From CAYVAP01 sp964343195 (GTDB lineage: Bacteria; Bacteroidota; Bacteroidia; J057): 64,000 bases of DNA. Of the stretch, positions 17,996 through 26,528 are shown in pieces. The stretch lies in the NCBI GenBank assembly GCA_964343195.1, contig CAYFIR010000014.1, positions 13,539 to 77,538 on the forward strand, given 5' to 3'. Position numbers and translations under genes: made by a program. Under the pieces are notes generated by a model. That model was not told the origin of the DNA and ran no database searches. It saw nothing but the letters and a program-made list of their open reading frames with translations. How positions within the stretch are numbered: the stretch's first letter is position 1; every line of letters begins with the position of its first letter.

Positions 17996-20900
17996 ATGAA
18001 AAAGAACCTTCTGCTCAACGCGCTCTTGTTTTTGGTTTTGAGTTGGCTTAATGCTGGATTACAGGCCCAGGAACCCTCTTCCAATCCCGGCATCCCCCTG
18101 TTGCTGAACTCTCAGGCGAAAGATTCATTGGTCTCCATCGAGCCCTATTTGTATGTGTGGATAGACTCTGTTGGTGGGAAAACCATTGGAGAAGTGGCCG
18201 ATTTTGCCTTCCAGCAAAATTTTGATGCCCAGCGACTGGCCGATATTCCTCCTCAGGAACTGATCGGGAAAACAGTCTGGTTTCGCCTGCGGCTACAGCA
18301 AAATCTGGAGACACCCCAAGAATGGCTGCTCAATTTCAACGAGAACGAGGTCGAAGTTTACCAGCAAGACAGCTTGGGACAATGGGACAGTCAGCGCATA
18401 GGAAAGCTGGTTTCCTATTCGAATCGACCTTTTGGGAACCGCTACCAAAACCTGCCTTGTACCCCTCTTTACCTTACCTCTGGAGCAGATAAAGTAATTT
18501 ATGTCCGGATCGTCGCCTCAGAGCTCGTCATCATCTCGCCCGTTCTCAACAGTTTTCAGCGCACCATTGCTACCCCCTCTATCGTCGCTGAAAGCCTGTT
18601 TCGCTACCACTGGTTCACCCTTTTTGTGATGGGTATCACTTTCGCTGTAGCGGGCTACCATTTCATCCTCTTCATCTACAACCGCGACCGTCGCTTTCTT
18701 TACCTGGGGTTTTACAACCTCAGCCTCTTTATCGTAACGGCCAACTACAATGGCTTCATCGAATCCTGGCTTTTCCCCGATCAGCTCTATTTCTACTACC
18801 AGATTGCGATCCTGCCCATGTTCCTCTTCAGTGCATGGTCCATGATCTCCATGCTGCGTGCTTTTGCCGAGACCAGGGCACGGTTTCCCAAGTGGGATAG
18901 GGTGCTGAAAGGCTTGCTGTATACCCATCTGCTGCTCCTTTGCCTGGCCGCTGTAGAGTCCTATGGGGTCTTCAGCATTACAGAATGGTTTTTCACGAGT
19001 GTTTTGGGACTCTGGTTCACATTCAACCTTCTGGCTAATTTTGTTTACCTCGTCTTGCTGATCTATGCATCACGGCGAGGAGCCCCCAATGCTGGTGTCT
19101 ACCTTGTTTCCCTGATCATACTGGTCGCCAATATGTATCTGGTGATCACGGATGGCATGGGTGGGTTTAAGGAATCTATGGGGGTGTACCTGACCAGTTT
19201 CCTGCACCCAGAGTTGCTGGTGGCACTCCACGACCTGATCCTGGCCTTTGGCCTAGCGGCCAGCTTTCGTGCTTTGCAAAAGGCCAAGCTCGAAGCCGAA
19301 ACCCAGCAGCGACTGGAGCAGGAAAAGGTCGTCCACCAACTCGAACGGGTGAACCGACTCAAGGATCAGTTCCTGGCCAACACCTCTCACGAACTGCGCA
19401 CCCCCCTCAACGGCATCATCGGGCTGTCGGAGTCGATCAGAGATGATGTGAAGGAACTCGAGTTGAAGGACAACTTATCCATGATCATAGCCTCGGGTAA
19501 GCGCCTTTCAGCCCTAGTCAATGACATCTTAGACTTTTCGAAGCTGCGAAGTGAGGGGATTCAACTTCGGTCTAGGCCCCTAGACCTCTGGTCAATGGTT
19601 TCGGTGGTGCTACGCATCAATCTTCCGCTGGTCAAGGGCAAAAACATTGAGCTACAAAACTTGGTTCCCGAAGACTTGCCCTGGATCCAGGCCGATGAGG
19701 ATCGCCTTCAGCAGATCCTCTTCAACCTGATAGGCAACGCCATCAAGTTTACCGAAAGGGGAAGCATCAGCGTAGGAGCCGAGGTGGTAGAGGGGCAGGT
19801 GCAGGTATTTGTACGGGATACGGGTATCGGCATCGCTGCCGACAAGCACAAGATCATCTTCGAAGCATTTCAGCAGGCCGACGGTTCCATTTCCCGGAGC
19901 TATACCGGGACGGGTTTGGGGCTGAGCATTACCCGTGACCTGATCGAGTTGCATGGAGGTCGCATTTGGGTGGAATCAACGCCCGGAGAAGGATCTGCCT
20001 TTTTCTTTGAAATGGCGTTGGCCGGTAAGAAGGAAGGAAGTCTATCGAAGCCCTTGCAAGAGGCTCGCCCTCTGCGGTCGGTAGCCGATGTGCAAAGTGC
20101 CCCTGGCGTGATGAGCGATGTGGCTTCTCCGACCGCCCCCATGCCGACTCCCAGCAATGTGCGCGTGCTGGTGATCGACGACGAGCCGATCAACCACCAG
20201 GTGCTGAAAAACTTCCTGAGACCCGAAGGGATCGAGATTATCTCGGCGATGAACGGAGCCGATGCCTTGGACATCATCGACTCGGACAATCGGTTTGACC
20301 TGATCCTACTGGACCTGATGATGCCCCGTATGTCGGGCTATGAAGTTTGTGAACGCATCAGGGGAAGCTACCTTCCCAGTCAGTTGCCGGTGATCATGGT
20401 TACAGCCAAGAACCAGGAATCAGACATGGTCGAAGGCTTCAACATCGGGGCCAATGACTACATCGTCAAGCCTTTCCGCAAGGATGAGTTTCTGGCCCGA
20501 GTACGTACGCACCTCAACTTGCACCGCATCCATACCGCAACGGGTCGTTTTGTGCCATACGAGTTCCTCCAAGCACTGGGACGACAGACCATCACGGAAG
20601 TACGGCTGGGCGACCACATGGAGAGGGAGATGTCGGTGGTCTTCACCGATATCCGCAACTATACCAGCCTCGCCGAGCAGATGACGCCGGAAGAAAATTT
20701 TGCCTTTGTCAACCACTACGTCGGGTTGATGGGGCCCGTCATTGATGATAATCAAGGATTTGTAAACCAATATTTGGGAGATGGGATCATGGCGATCTTC
20801 ATGCGCAGCCCCAATGATGCCCTGCAAGCTTGTATCGACATGCAGCGGACTGTACAGCGCTACAATGCTGAGCACAACAAATCGCTGCGCGTGGGAATGG

Positions 20901-21385
20901 GCTTTCACCTCGGAAAGCTGATCATGGGCATCATCGGCGACGAGCGTCGTACTGATGCCACCACCATCGCCGATACCGTGAATGTCGCCTCCCGCATCGA
21001 GGGGCTGACCAAGCACTTCGGAGGCTCTATTCTCATGAGTGAGGAGGCCTGGGAAAAGTTGGAATCGCCTGAGCAATACGCGCTGCGATACCTCGGGCAG
21101 GTCTTGGTCAAGGGGAAAAAGACTCCTTTGGGCATCTACGAATGCTTTGACGGCGATGAACTCGATCAGAAAAAGCTCAAGTTGGAGACCCTCGCAGAGT
21201 TTCAGCAGGGGCTCAAGCACTATTATGACCAAGAATTTGAAGAGGCACTTACGGCGATGAAGCGGGTCGTAGACCAAAACCCCGAGGACTTAGCTGCCCG
21301 GCGAATCATCAGCCAGGCGGAATCCTACGTGAGCATAGGCGCTCCGAAGGACTGGACCGGAGTGGAAAAGATGATTGAGAAGTAG
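17996..21385 (+). CDS. 7TM-DISM histidine kinase / receiver / adenylate cyclase fusion protein
   Basis: 1129 residues. Signal peptide 1-22; extracellular 7TMR-DISM ligand-binding domain about 40-185; seven membrane segments about 205-425; coiled coil; HisKA with phospho-acceptor His465 (SHELRTP); HATPase with N, G1 and G2 boxes (NLIGNAIKF, DTGIGI, GTGLGLSI); receiver with phospho-acceptor Asp773 (LLDLMMP) and KPF; class III nucleotide cyclase with the two metal Asp at 885 (FTDIRNYTS) and 929 (YLGDGIMAIF), 44 residues apart; and a short TPR-like tail. It probably senses an outside ligand and couples phosphorelay to cAMP production. The receiver may gate the cyclase in cis (inference). The ATG at 17996 starts the signal peptide; the longer TTG frame is not credible. 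Its end overlaps the next gene. Confidence 0.92.
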   Translation: MKKNLLLNALLFLVLSWLNAGLQAQEPSSNPGIPLLLNSQAKDSLVSIEPYLYVWIDSVGGKTIGEVADFAFQQNFDAQRLADIPPQELIGKTVWFRLRLQQNLETPQEWLLNFNENEVEVYQQDSLGQWDSQRIGKLVSYSNRPFGNRYQNLPCTPLYLTSGADKVIYVRIVASELVIISPVLNSFQRTIATPSIVAESLFRYHWFTLFVMGITFAVAGYHFILFIYNRDRRFLYLGFYNLSLFIVTANYNGFIESWLFPDQLYFYYQIAILPMFLFSAWSMISMLRAFAETRARFPKWDRVLKGLLYTHLLLLCLAAVESYGVFSITEWFFTSVLGLWFTFNLLANFVYLVLLIYASRRGAPNAGVYLVSLIILVANMYLVITDGMGGFKESMGVYLTSFLHPELLVALHDLILAFGLAASFRALQKAKLEAETQQRLEQEKVVHQLERVNRLKDQFLANTSHELRTPLNGIIGLSESIRDDVKELELKDNLSMIIASGKRLSALVNDILDFSKLRSEGIQLRSRPLDLWSMVSVVLRINLPLVKGKNIELQNLVPEDLPWIQADEDRLQQILFNLIGNAIKFTERGSISVGAEVVEGQVQVFVRDTGIGIAADKHKIIFEAFQQADGSISRSYTGTGLGLSITRDLIELHGGRIWVESTPGEGSAFFFEMALAGKKEGSLSKPLQEARPLRSVADVQSAPGVMSDVASPTAPMPTPSNVRVLVIDDEPINHQVLKNFLRPEGIEIISAMNGADALDIIDSDNRFDLILLDLMMPRMSGYEVCERIRGSYLPSQLPVIMVTAKNQESDMVEGFNIGANDYIVKPFRKDEFLARVRTHLNLHRIHTATGRFVPYEFLQALGRQTITEVRLGDHMEREMSVVFTDIRNYTSLAEQMTPEENFAFVNHYVGLMGPVIDDNQGFVNQYLGDGIMAIFMRSPNDALQACIDMQRTVQRYNAEHNKSLRVGMGFHLGKLIMGIIGDERRTDATTIADTVNVASRIEGLTKHFGGSILMSEEAWEKLESPEQYALRYLGQVLVKGKKTPLGIYECFDGDELDQKKLKLETLAEFQQGLKHYYDQEFEEALTAMKRVVDQNPEDLAARRIISQAESYVSIGAPKDWTGVEKMIEK

Positions 21386-21785
21386 CAAATTTAATAAAGC
21401 CTGCTGCCTGGCCTGTACGCCCACCACTATTGCCCCCCAAGAAGACGAGCCTCAGCGATCCAGTTTCAAGTTCCAGGCCCAGCCCCTTCAGGATGAGGGT
21501 GCTGCCGATGAGGAGTCGGCACCCGAGAAACCGCCCGCTGATAACTGCGAGATTACCTTCACCAATGTCAGCCGTTTCACCCACGTCCATTTGTTTTTGA
21601 ATGGCAAAGATTGGGGCGACCTGATGACCTGTGCCCTTGAGCGCGGCGAAAGCATCACATTTTGTCTGCCGGTGGGTACTCATACGCTCTATGTTTTCAG
21701 TAACATGTATCAATTTTCCGATGGGATAACCCTGGAGGTGAAGGAGAATGAGGCAATTTCTCGTAAAGTTAGTTCAGGCCCTTGA
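21375..21785 (+). CDS. Hypothetical protein, TTG start overlapping the cyclase gene
   Basis: 136 residues if the TTG at 21375 is used; an in-frame stop lies directly before it and there is no ATG until the middle of the frame. The start overlaps the last 11 bases of the kinase-cyclase gene, suggesting translational coupling. Residues 9-14 read ACCLAC, like a truncated lipobox without a hydrophobic signal, then an acidic Pro-rich linker, then a beta-rich domain (NCEITFTNVSRFTHVHLFLNG...GTHTLYVFSN). I do not recognise the family. The frame may be a real coupled gene or one that lost its export signal. Confidence 0.55.
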   Translation: MRSSKFNKACCLACTPTTIAPQEDEPQRSSFKFQAQPLQDEGAADEESAPEKPPADNCEITFTNVSRFTHVHLFLNGKDWGDLMTCALERGESITFCLPVGTHTLYVFSNMYQFSDGITLEVKENEAISRKVSSGP

Positions 21786-21814
21786 TCGAAGGCTGATCAT
21801 AGGCCGAAAATCTG

Positions 21815-21847
21815 AGACCTCAGCGGCCTTTGCTGCTCCTGGGGTCT
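21815..21847 (+). terminator. Terminator-like hairpin abutting the hisS promoter
   Basis: AGACCTCAG (21815-21823) pairs with CTGGGGTCT (21839-21847) with one G-U pair, and TTTGCTTTT follows. The T-tract is also the TTG element of the hisS promoter, so the two signals are fused. Confidence 0.5.
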
Positions 21848-21876
21848 TTGCTTTTCCCCATCTTCCCCTAACTTTG
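21848..21876 (+). promoter_or_regulatory. hisS promoter TTG-N18-TAACTTTG
   Basis: TTG at 21848-21850 and TAACTTTG at 21869-21876 with an 18-base spacer fit the Bacteroidota consensus. The box ends five bases before the hisS ATG at 21882, so the transcript is probably leaderless or nearly so. Confidence 0.65.
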
Positions 21877-21881
21877 CGGCC

Positions 21882-23264
21882 ATGGCTCAAAAACTCTCTA
21901 CGCCCAAAGGAACACGCGATTTCTTGCCCGAAGTGATGCTTCGGCGCGAGATGATTTTCAACACCATTCGCAAGGTGTTCCGCAAATATGGATATGCACC
22001 CATCGAGACTCCCTCGATGGAGAACCTCGACGTTCTCACCGGGAAGTATGGTGAGGAAGGAGATCGATTGATTTTCAAGATTTTGAACTCAGGGGATTTC
22101 TTCCATAAGCGGGGCAAGCAGATCGTGCTGCCCGAGGACATGGAGAAAGGCGAAGGACACTTTGCCAGTTTGATCACGGAGAAAGCTCTTCGCTATGACC
22201 TAACCGTGCCATTTGCACGGTTTGTGGTGCAATACCAGAATGAGCTGAACTTCCCCTTTAAGCGCTATCAGATTCAGCCAGTATGGCGGGCAGACCGTCC
22301 GCAGAAGGGCCGCTATCGCGAGTTTTACCAGTGCGATGCGGACGTAGTGGGCAGTGAGTCGCTGCTATTTGAGGCGGAGTTTGTAGCGATTTTTGACGAA
22401 GTGCTCAGCGACCTGGGATTACCCGGTTTCACCGTGAAGCTCAACAACCGCAAGATTCTCGCAGGTTATGCCGAAGTGATTTCCCAGCAGGACAAGTTCA
22501 CCAGCATCTGCGTGGCCATCGACAAACTGGACAAAATCGGGACCGATGGAGTGCAAAAAGAGCTGGAGGGCCGTGGGCTGCCGACAGAAGCCGTGGAGCA
22601 ACTCTTTAAGCTGATCACTTTCGAAGGAACGAACGAAGAAAAAATTGCCTTTTTGACTGAGCAATTTGCCCAATCGGAAGAAGGCCTACAAGGCGTGCAG
22701 GAAATGCAGGAAGTCTTCGCGACCCTGGCACATTTTCCGCTGCGAGGCGCTACCGTAGAGTTTGACCTGCAACTGGCTCGTGGTCTGGATTACTACACCG
22801 GTACCATCTACGAGGTGAAGGCTCACGAAGTGGAAATGGGGTCCATCTGTGGAGGCGGACGCTATGCAGACCTGACTGGCGTCTTTGGGAAGCCCGGCCT
22901 GAGTGGGGTCGGAATTAGCTTCGGTGCCGAGCGGATCTACGATGTAATGGAAGCGCTAAATCTCTTCCCGGACGCTCGCGCCAGTGCTACTCAGGTACTC
23001 ATCATCAACTTCGGCCCTGAGACCTATCCTATCTGCCTGGATGCACTTTCAACTCTTCGCAAAGCCGAAATTCCCGCCGAGCTCTATCCGGATAAAGCTA
23101 AGCTTGGAAAACAGTTTGGATACGCCGACAAGCAGGGCATTCCCTTTACACTTGTCATTGGCTCAAAAGAGGCTGCTTCTGGCAAGTACCAATTAAAGGA
23201 TATGCGCAGTGGCGAACAGGAGGAGCTTGATATTCAGGGAGTTGTGAAGAAGCTGGAAGCATAG
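21882..23264 (+). CDS. hisS: Histidine--tRNA ligase
   Basis: 460 residues. Charges tRNA-His in two steps using ATP. Class II core: N-terminal PKGTRDFLP, motif 2 region (RYQIQPVWRADRPQKGRYREFYQCDAD), LARGLDYYTGTIYEV, the motif 3 region (GGGRYADL...GVGISFGAERI), and a C-terminal anticodon-binding domain (VLIINFGPE...). Start at the ATG at 21882, right after a strong promoter box. It is a single gene in a convergent arrangement with the TRAP-type binding protein; a 13-bp hairpin separates them. Confidence 0.97.
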   Translation: MAQKLSTPKGTRDFLPEVMLRREMIFNTIRKVFRKYGYAPIETPSMENLDVLTGKYGEEGDRLIFKILNSGDFFHKRGKQIVLPEDMEKGEGHFASLITEKALRYDLTVPFARFVVQYQNELNFPFKRYQIQPVWRADRPQKGRYREFYQCDADVVGSESLLFEAEFVAIFDEVLSDLGLPGFTVKLNNRKILAGYAEVISQQDKFTSICVAIDKLDKIGTDGVQKELEGRGLPTEAVEQLFKLITFEGTNEEKIAFLTEQFAQSEEGLQGVQEMQEVFATLAHFPLRGATVEFDLQLARGLDYYTGTIYEVKAHEVEMGSICGGGRYADLTGVFGKPGLSGVGISFGAERIYDVMEALNLFPDARASATQVLIINFGPETYPICLDALSTLRKAEIPAELYPDKAKLGKQFGYADKQGIPFTLVIGSKEAASGKYQLKDMRSGEQEELDIQGVVKKLEA

Positions 23265-23297
23265 AACCTACAGGTTGGTTTTGTGAGCCTTTACCTT

Positions 23298-23334
23298 CTT
23301 CCTTGCTGCGTGGTTTTAACCCGCAGCAAGGAAG
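23298..23334. terminator. Bidirectional terminator hairpin hisS / TRAP gene
   Basis: CTTCCTTGCTGCG (23298-23310) and CGCAGCAAGGAAG (23322-23334) form a perfect 13-bp stem with an 11-base loop between the convergent genes. Confidence 0.75.
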
Positions 23335-23345
23335 TGATGGGCAGG

Positions 23346-24461
23346 TCATTCTACTAGCCGATTATGGAAAATCTTCTCAGTAACCTGTGCCCATTCCTCC
23401 GCGTCCTGCTTGAAAGCCATATAGGAATCATGGACCTTTTTTGCGACAGGATCTTCAGCGATCATCTCTGCCAGGACCTCACGGGTCGCAGTGCGTAGTT
23501 CGGCGAGTACGTCTTCCGGGAACTCCTTTAGTTGGACGCCTTCCTCTTCAACCAGTTTTTTGAGATAGGTATTGTTCTCCGCCTCGAAGGTGCTTAGCGT
23601 CCAGGTGTTTTGCCAGGCAATGGCCGTCAGGAGGATTTGTTGCAGATCCGCCGGCAGGCTTTCAAATTTGGCCTTGTTGATCATGGTCTCAAGGGTAGAG
23701 CCAGGCTCATGCCATCCGGGGTAATAGTAATATTTGGCGATCTTGTAGAAGCCCATTTTGTAGTCGTGATAGGGGCCTATCCACTCTGTCGCATCGATCA
23801 CGCCCCGCTCCAGGTTGGTATAAATCTCGCCTCCGGCTACGTTGACGGCAGCCCCTCCGACCTTGCTGATGACCTTTCCGCCAATACCGGGAATGCGCAT
23901 CTTCAGCCCTTTCAGGTCTGAAACGGAGTTGATTTCGCGGTTAAACCAGCCACCCATTTGGACACCGGTATTTCCGGCAGGAAATGAGATCATGTTAAAC
24001 GGAGCATAGACTTCTTTCCATAGCTCCTGCCCCCCTCCGCTCGTGAGCCAGGCATTCATCTGCTGAGCATTCATTCCGAAGGGGACGGTCGCAAAGAACT
24101 GAGCAGCAGGCACTTTCCCAGCCCAGTAGTAGGCAGCGCCATTGCCGATTTCTGCGGTGCCAGCACTCACCGTGTCAAAGACTTCCAGCGCAGGGACGAG
24201 TTCCCCGCCTCCATATACCTTGATTGTTAACCTTCCCCCTGACATCTTTTCTACCAGTTCGGCAAACATATTGCACCCTTCTCCCAAAACGGGAAAGTTG
24301 GGGGGCCAGGTGGTTACCATGGTCCATTCAAAACGCTCGTCCGAACGACCGGGGGCAGCCGTTGAACTGGACTCCGTACTGCAGGCCGCAGCGGCTAATG
24401 CGGTACCAGCAAGAGCAGCACCTTTCCAGAGGAAGTTTTTGCGAGTGATTTTTTGACTCAT
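23346..24461 (-). CDS. TRAP transporter substrate-binding lipoprotein, DctP/TakP type
   Basis: 371 residues. The N-terminus has TRKNFLWKG, a near twin-arginine motif (Arg-Lys), then a hydrophobic stretch ending LAAAACS, a lipobox. The mature part fits the DctP fold, closest in my reading to the TakP/FcbT1 group binding 2-oxo acids or related carboxylates: WTMVTTWPPNFPVLGEG, TAEIGNGAAYYWAGK, LKGLKMRIPGIGGKVISKVGG, GVIDATEWIGPYHD. TRAP uptake needs membrane subunits DctQ and DctM, and neither is adjacent. Either they lie elsewhere or the protein has another partner. Divergent from the CysK-like gene. Confidence 0.87.
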   Translation of the reverse strand: MSQKITRKNFLWKGAALAGTALAAAACSTESSSTAAPGRSDERFEWTMVTTWPPNFPVLGEGCNMFAELVEKMSGGRLTIKVYGGGELVPALEVFDTVSAGTAEIGNGAAYYWAGKVPAAQFFATVPFGMNAQQMNAWLTSGGGQELWKEVYAPFNMISFPAGNTGVQMGGWFNREINSVSDLKGLKMRIPGIGGKVISKVGGAAVNVAGGEIYTNLERGVIDATEWIGPYHDYKMGFYKIAKYYYYPGWHEPGSTLETMINKAKFESLPADLQQILLTAIAWQNTWTLSTFEAENNTYLKKLVEEEGVQLKEFPEDVLAELRTATREVLAEMIAEDPVAKKVHDSYMAFKQDAEEWAQVTEKIFHNRLVE

Positions 24462-24581
24462 TGGGCAGCGTATTCAAAAAGAAACTTTTAAGGCATTATT
24501 CCCGTTATCAGGTTGTGCTAAATTCAGCTATTGGGGTTAATTTAGAAAAATATCCGTTCATTCAATCGAGGCAAATTACGT

Positions 24582-25445
24582 ATGACTACAGTTATAAGTC
24601 CGGCACAACAAGTAGAAAAACTGGATGAAACAGAGGCGTTAACGGGGAATACCCCTCTGATTCCAATTAAGACCAACCAACAGGATGTACAGCCTCAACT
24701 ATTTGCAAAGCTTGAAAACAGGCAGTTGGGGCGAAGTACAGCTGCGAGGGTAGCTTTCTCCATCGTCAGAACCGCCATTTTGGAAGGCAAACTGGTTGGG
24801 GATCGCATGCTCCTAGACACTGCAGGTACCCAAATGGCCCTGGCTTATGGGGCGGTCTGTGCCCGCCTGAGTATTCCGGTTACCCTGGTCATGGCAGAAT
24901 CCACCTCTGCTGACACACTGGTTATGCTCAAGGCATTTGGGGTAAAAGTCGTGTTGGAACAGGAAGAGAACATTTCCGGACGATTGGCCGACATACAGGC
25001 ACAGGAGCCAGAAGCTTACTTTTTCGCTGACCACGAAAATCAGGATGATGTATGGAAGGTACATTACCTGGGAACTGCCAAGGAAATTTATCATCAGACA
25101 CAGGGTCAATTGACACACTTTGTCGCGGACGTCGCTCAGCGTTCCCTGCTACTGGGAACCGGAAAAAAGCTGAAAGAGGTGAATAAGGATATTCAGCTGG
25201 TGGCCCTTCAGCAGCAGGGTAGCATGGATGCTCAGGCCGAAAACCATCATCCCTATGCTGATAAAACCATTTTGGTGGATGCCGATATGGTGGACTCCAG
25301 GATTGACACTTTTGCAAAAGAGGCGGGGATGATCATTAGTAAGCAATCTGCCATAAATCTGATCGGGCTCGAGGCATTGGCCGCGACCCTGGAAGATGGG
25401 GTTTTGGTTACCGTTTTTCCAGAGGATTCTTCCATTGCCAACTGA
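24582..25445 (+). CDS. Cysteine synthase-fold protein lacking PLP-binding residues (probable pseudoenzyme)
   Basis: 287 residues, slightly shorter than CysK (about 310). The fold II PLP framework is clear: TGNTPLIPI (21-29), FAKLENRQLG (41-50), AARLSIPVTLVM-like helix/strand (93-104), KAFGVKVVL (117-125), LKEVNKDIQLVALQ (197-210). Every PLP contact is changed. The Schiff-base Lys region (GSVKDR in active enzymes) is RSTAAR (51-56), with Ala in place of Lys. The Asn loop (TSGNTG) is TAGTQM (80-85). The Gly-rich phosphate loop (GTGGT) is AQRSL (185-189). It should not form PLP-cysteine and may be regulatory or structural, perhaps binding partners of sulfur assimilation. An APS reductase gene follows after a terminator. 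Confidence 0.8.
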   Translation: MTTVISPAQQVEKLDETEALTGNTPLIPIKTNQQDVQPQLFAKLENRQLGRSTAARVAFSIVRTAILEGKLVGDRMLLDTAGTQMALAYGAVCARLSIPVTLVMAESTSADTLVMLKAFGVKVVLEQEENISGRLADIQAQEPEAYFFADHENQDDVWKVHYLGTAKEIYHQTQGQLTHFVADVAQRSLLLGTGKKLKEVNKDIQLVALQQQGSMDAQAENHHPYADKTILVDADMVDSRIDTFAKEAGMIISKQSAINLIGLEALAATLEDGVLVTVFPEDSSIAN

Positions 25446-25769
25446 TTCGATCGGTTGATTTTGCAGGATGCGGGTTGAATGATTCCGGTCATTCAACCCG
25501 CAATTTTTATTGGTGACCCATCCCGTGCTGGATAGAACAAATGGCTAGGCTTGATTAGGAAATGATAATATTTTAATCAATTTATTGATAGATTGATTTC
25601 TTTAATGGGGAATAATTTTAAAAAATATGACAATCCAGGGCTTTGTTTTTGCCAGTTTGTTTGGCCCTCCAAAGAGAATTGCTGATATTGCCCCGCTATA
25701 TATGGTTCTTCGGAATTGTAGGAAAGCACACTCATACCACCTTCCTGAACGTCTAAACACTTTTGGAAT
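25446..25769. other. Spacer upstream of APS reductase gene, AT-rich palindrome
   Basis: 324 bases. After the terminator comes a strongly AT-rich stretch (about 25555-25635) containing AATCAAT (25575-25581) and ATTGATT (25592-25598), and within it TCAATTTATTGA (25577-25588), a perfect 5+2+5 palindrome. This could be an operator for cysH control. CACTTTTG (25758-25765), one mismatch from the -7 consensus, lies just before the cysH ATG. No gene seen. Confidence 0.5.
25470..25508 (+). terminator. Rho-independent terminator after the CysK-like gene
   Basis: GCGGGTTGAATGA (25470-25482) and TCATTCAACCCGC (25489-25501) form a perfect 13-bp stem with a 6-base loop, followed by a T5 run at 25504-25508. 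Confidence 0.88.
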
Positions 25770-26438
25770 ATGGAGCTTCGGGAACTCAACAAGCAATACC
25801 AGCAACTGGATCATATTGGGAGACTTCGCCAACTTTTCCAGGACTTTGAAAACATTCTGGTAACCTCATCTTTTGGGACGACTGCGGCTATCCTGCTGGA
25901 TATGTTACGCCGAACGCAACCGGATTATCCTATCCATTTTATCGACACCCACTACCTGTTTCCGGAAACCCGACAGTATCAGCAGGAACTGACTGACAAA
26001 TGGGAGCTGAATGTGGTGAAGGTCAATCCTGGTTTTAACGCCCACATGTACACCCGCATGGACTATACCTGGGTTCACCAGCCGGATGCCTGTTGTTATG
26101 TCAACAAGGTGGCGCCAATGGAAACCCTGAAAAAGAGCCATGACATCTGGATTTCCGGGATGATCGGAGGCTTGAGCGAAAGCCGGAAGAAGCGGGAAAT
26201 TTTTGAGTGGGACGGGCAGATGTACCGTTTCTATCCCCTCGTGGACATGTCAGCCCAGGAAGCGGAGTGGTACCGCATCGCGCAGGAGATTCCTGCTCAT
26301 CCCCTGGAGTCTCGAGGATATGGCTCCGTCGGATGTCAGCAGTGTACCGTCAAAGGGCAGGGCCGCAGTGGCCGCTGGGCTGGTACGGGTAAAACTGAAT
26401 GCGGATTGCATCTTTTTGGTGATCAGGGCAAAGCCTGA
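25770..26438 (+). CDS. cysH: Assimilatory adenylyl-sulfate (APS) reductase
   Basis: 222 residues. Reduces APS to sulfite in assimilatory sulfate reduction. SSFGTTAAILLDML is the PP-loop-like nucleotide site. DACCYVNKV supplies a Cys pair and GCQQCTVKG a CxxC, together the four ligands of a [4Fe-4S] cluster, which marks APS rather than PAPS reductase. The catalytic Cys lies in KTECGLH near the end. ATG at 25770. The Cys pair is retained, so the enzyme looks intact. It sits behind the PLP-less CysK-like gene, and the two genes may respond to the same sulfur signal. No cysD, cysN or cysI lies in the window. Confidence 0.9.
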   Translation: MELRELNKQYQQLDHIGRLRQLFQDFENILVTSSFGTTAAILLDMLRRTQPDYPIHFIDTHYLFPETRQYQQELTDKWELNVVKVNPGFNAHMYTRMDYTWVHQPDACCYVNKVAPMETLKKSHDIWISGMIGGLSESRKKREIFEWDGQMYRFYPLVDMSAQEAEWYRIAQEIPAHPLESRGYGSVGCQQCTVKGQGRSGRWAGTGKTECGLHLFGDQGKA

Positions 26439-26528
26439 TTTGTCGCTGCATCAAGAATTTCTTTAACTTGATCTGGAGTGCCAGGAGGAGGGTTCTTCCT
26501 GGCTATACTTTTTCGCCAACCACTTCAG

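Noticed and set aside
26478..26528. GTG start for the Hsp100-PCRF gene
   Set aside because: Adds 17 residues of unlikely composition; the ATG at 26529 fits better.
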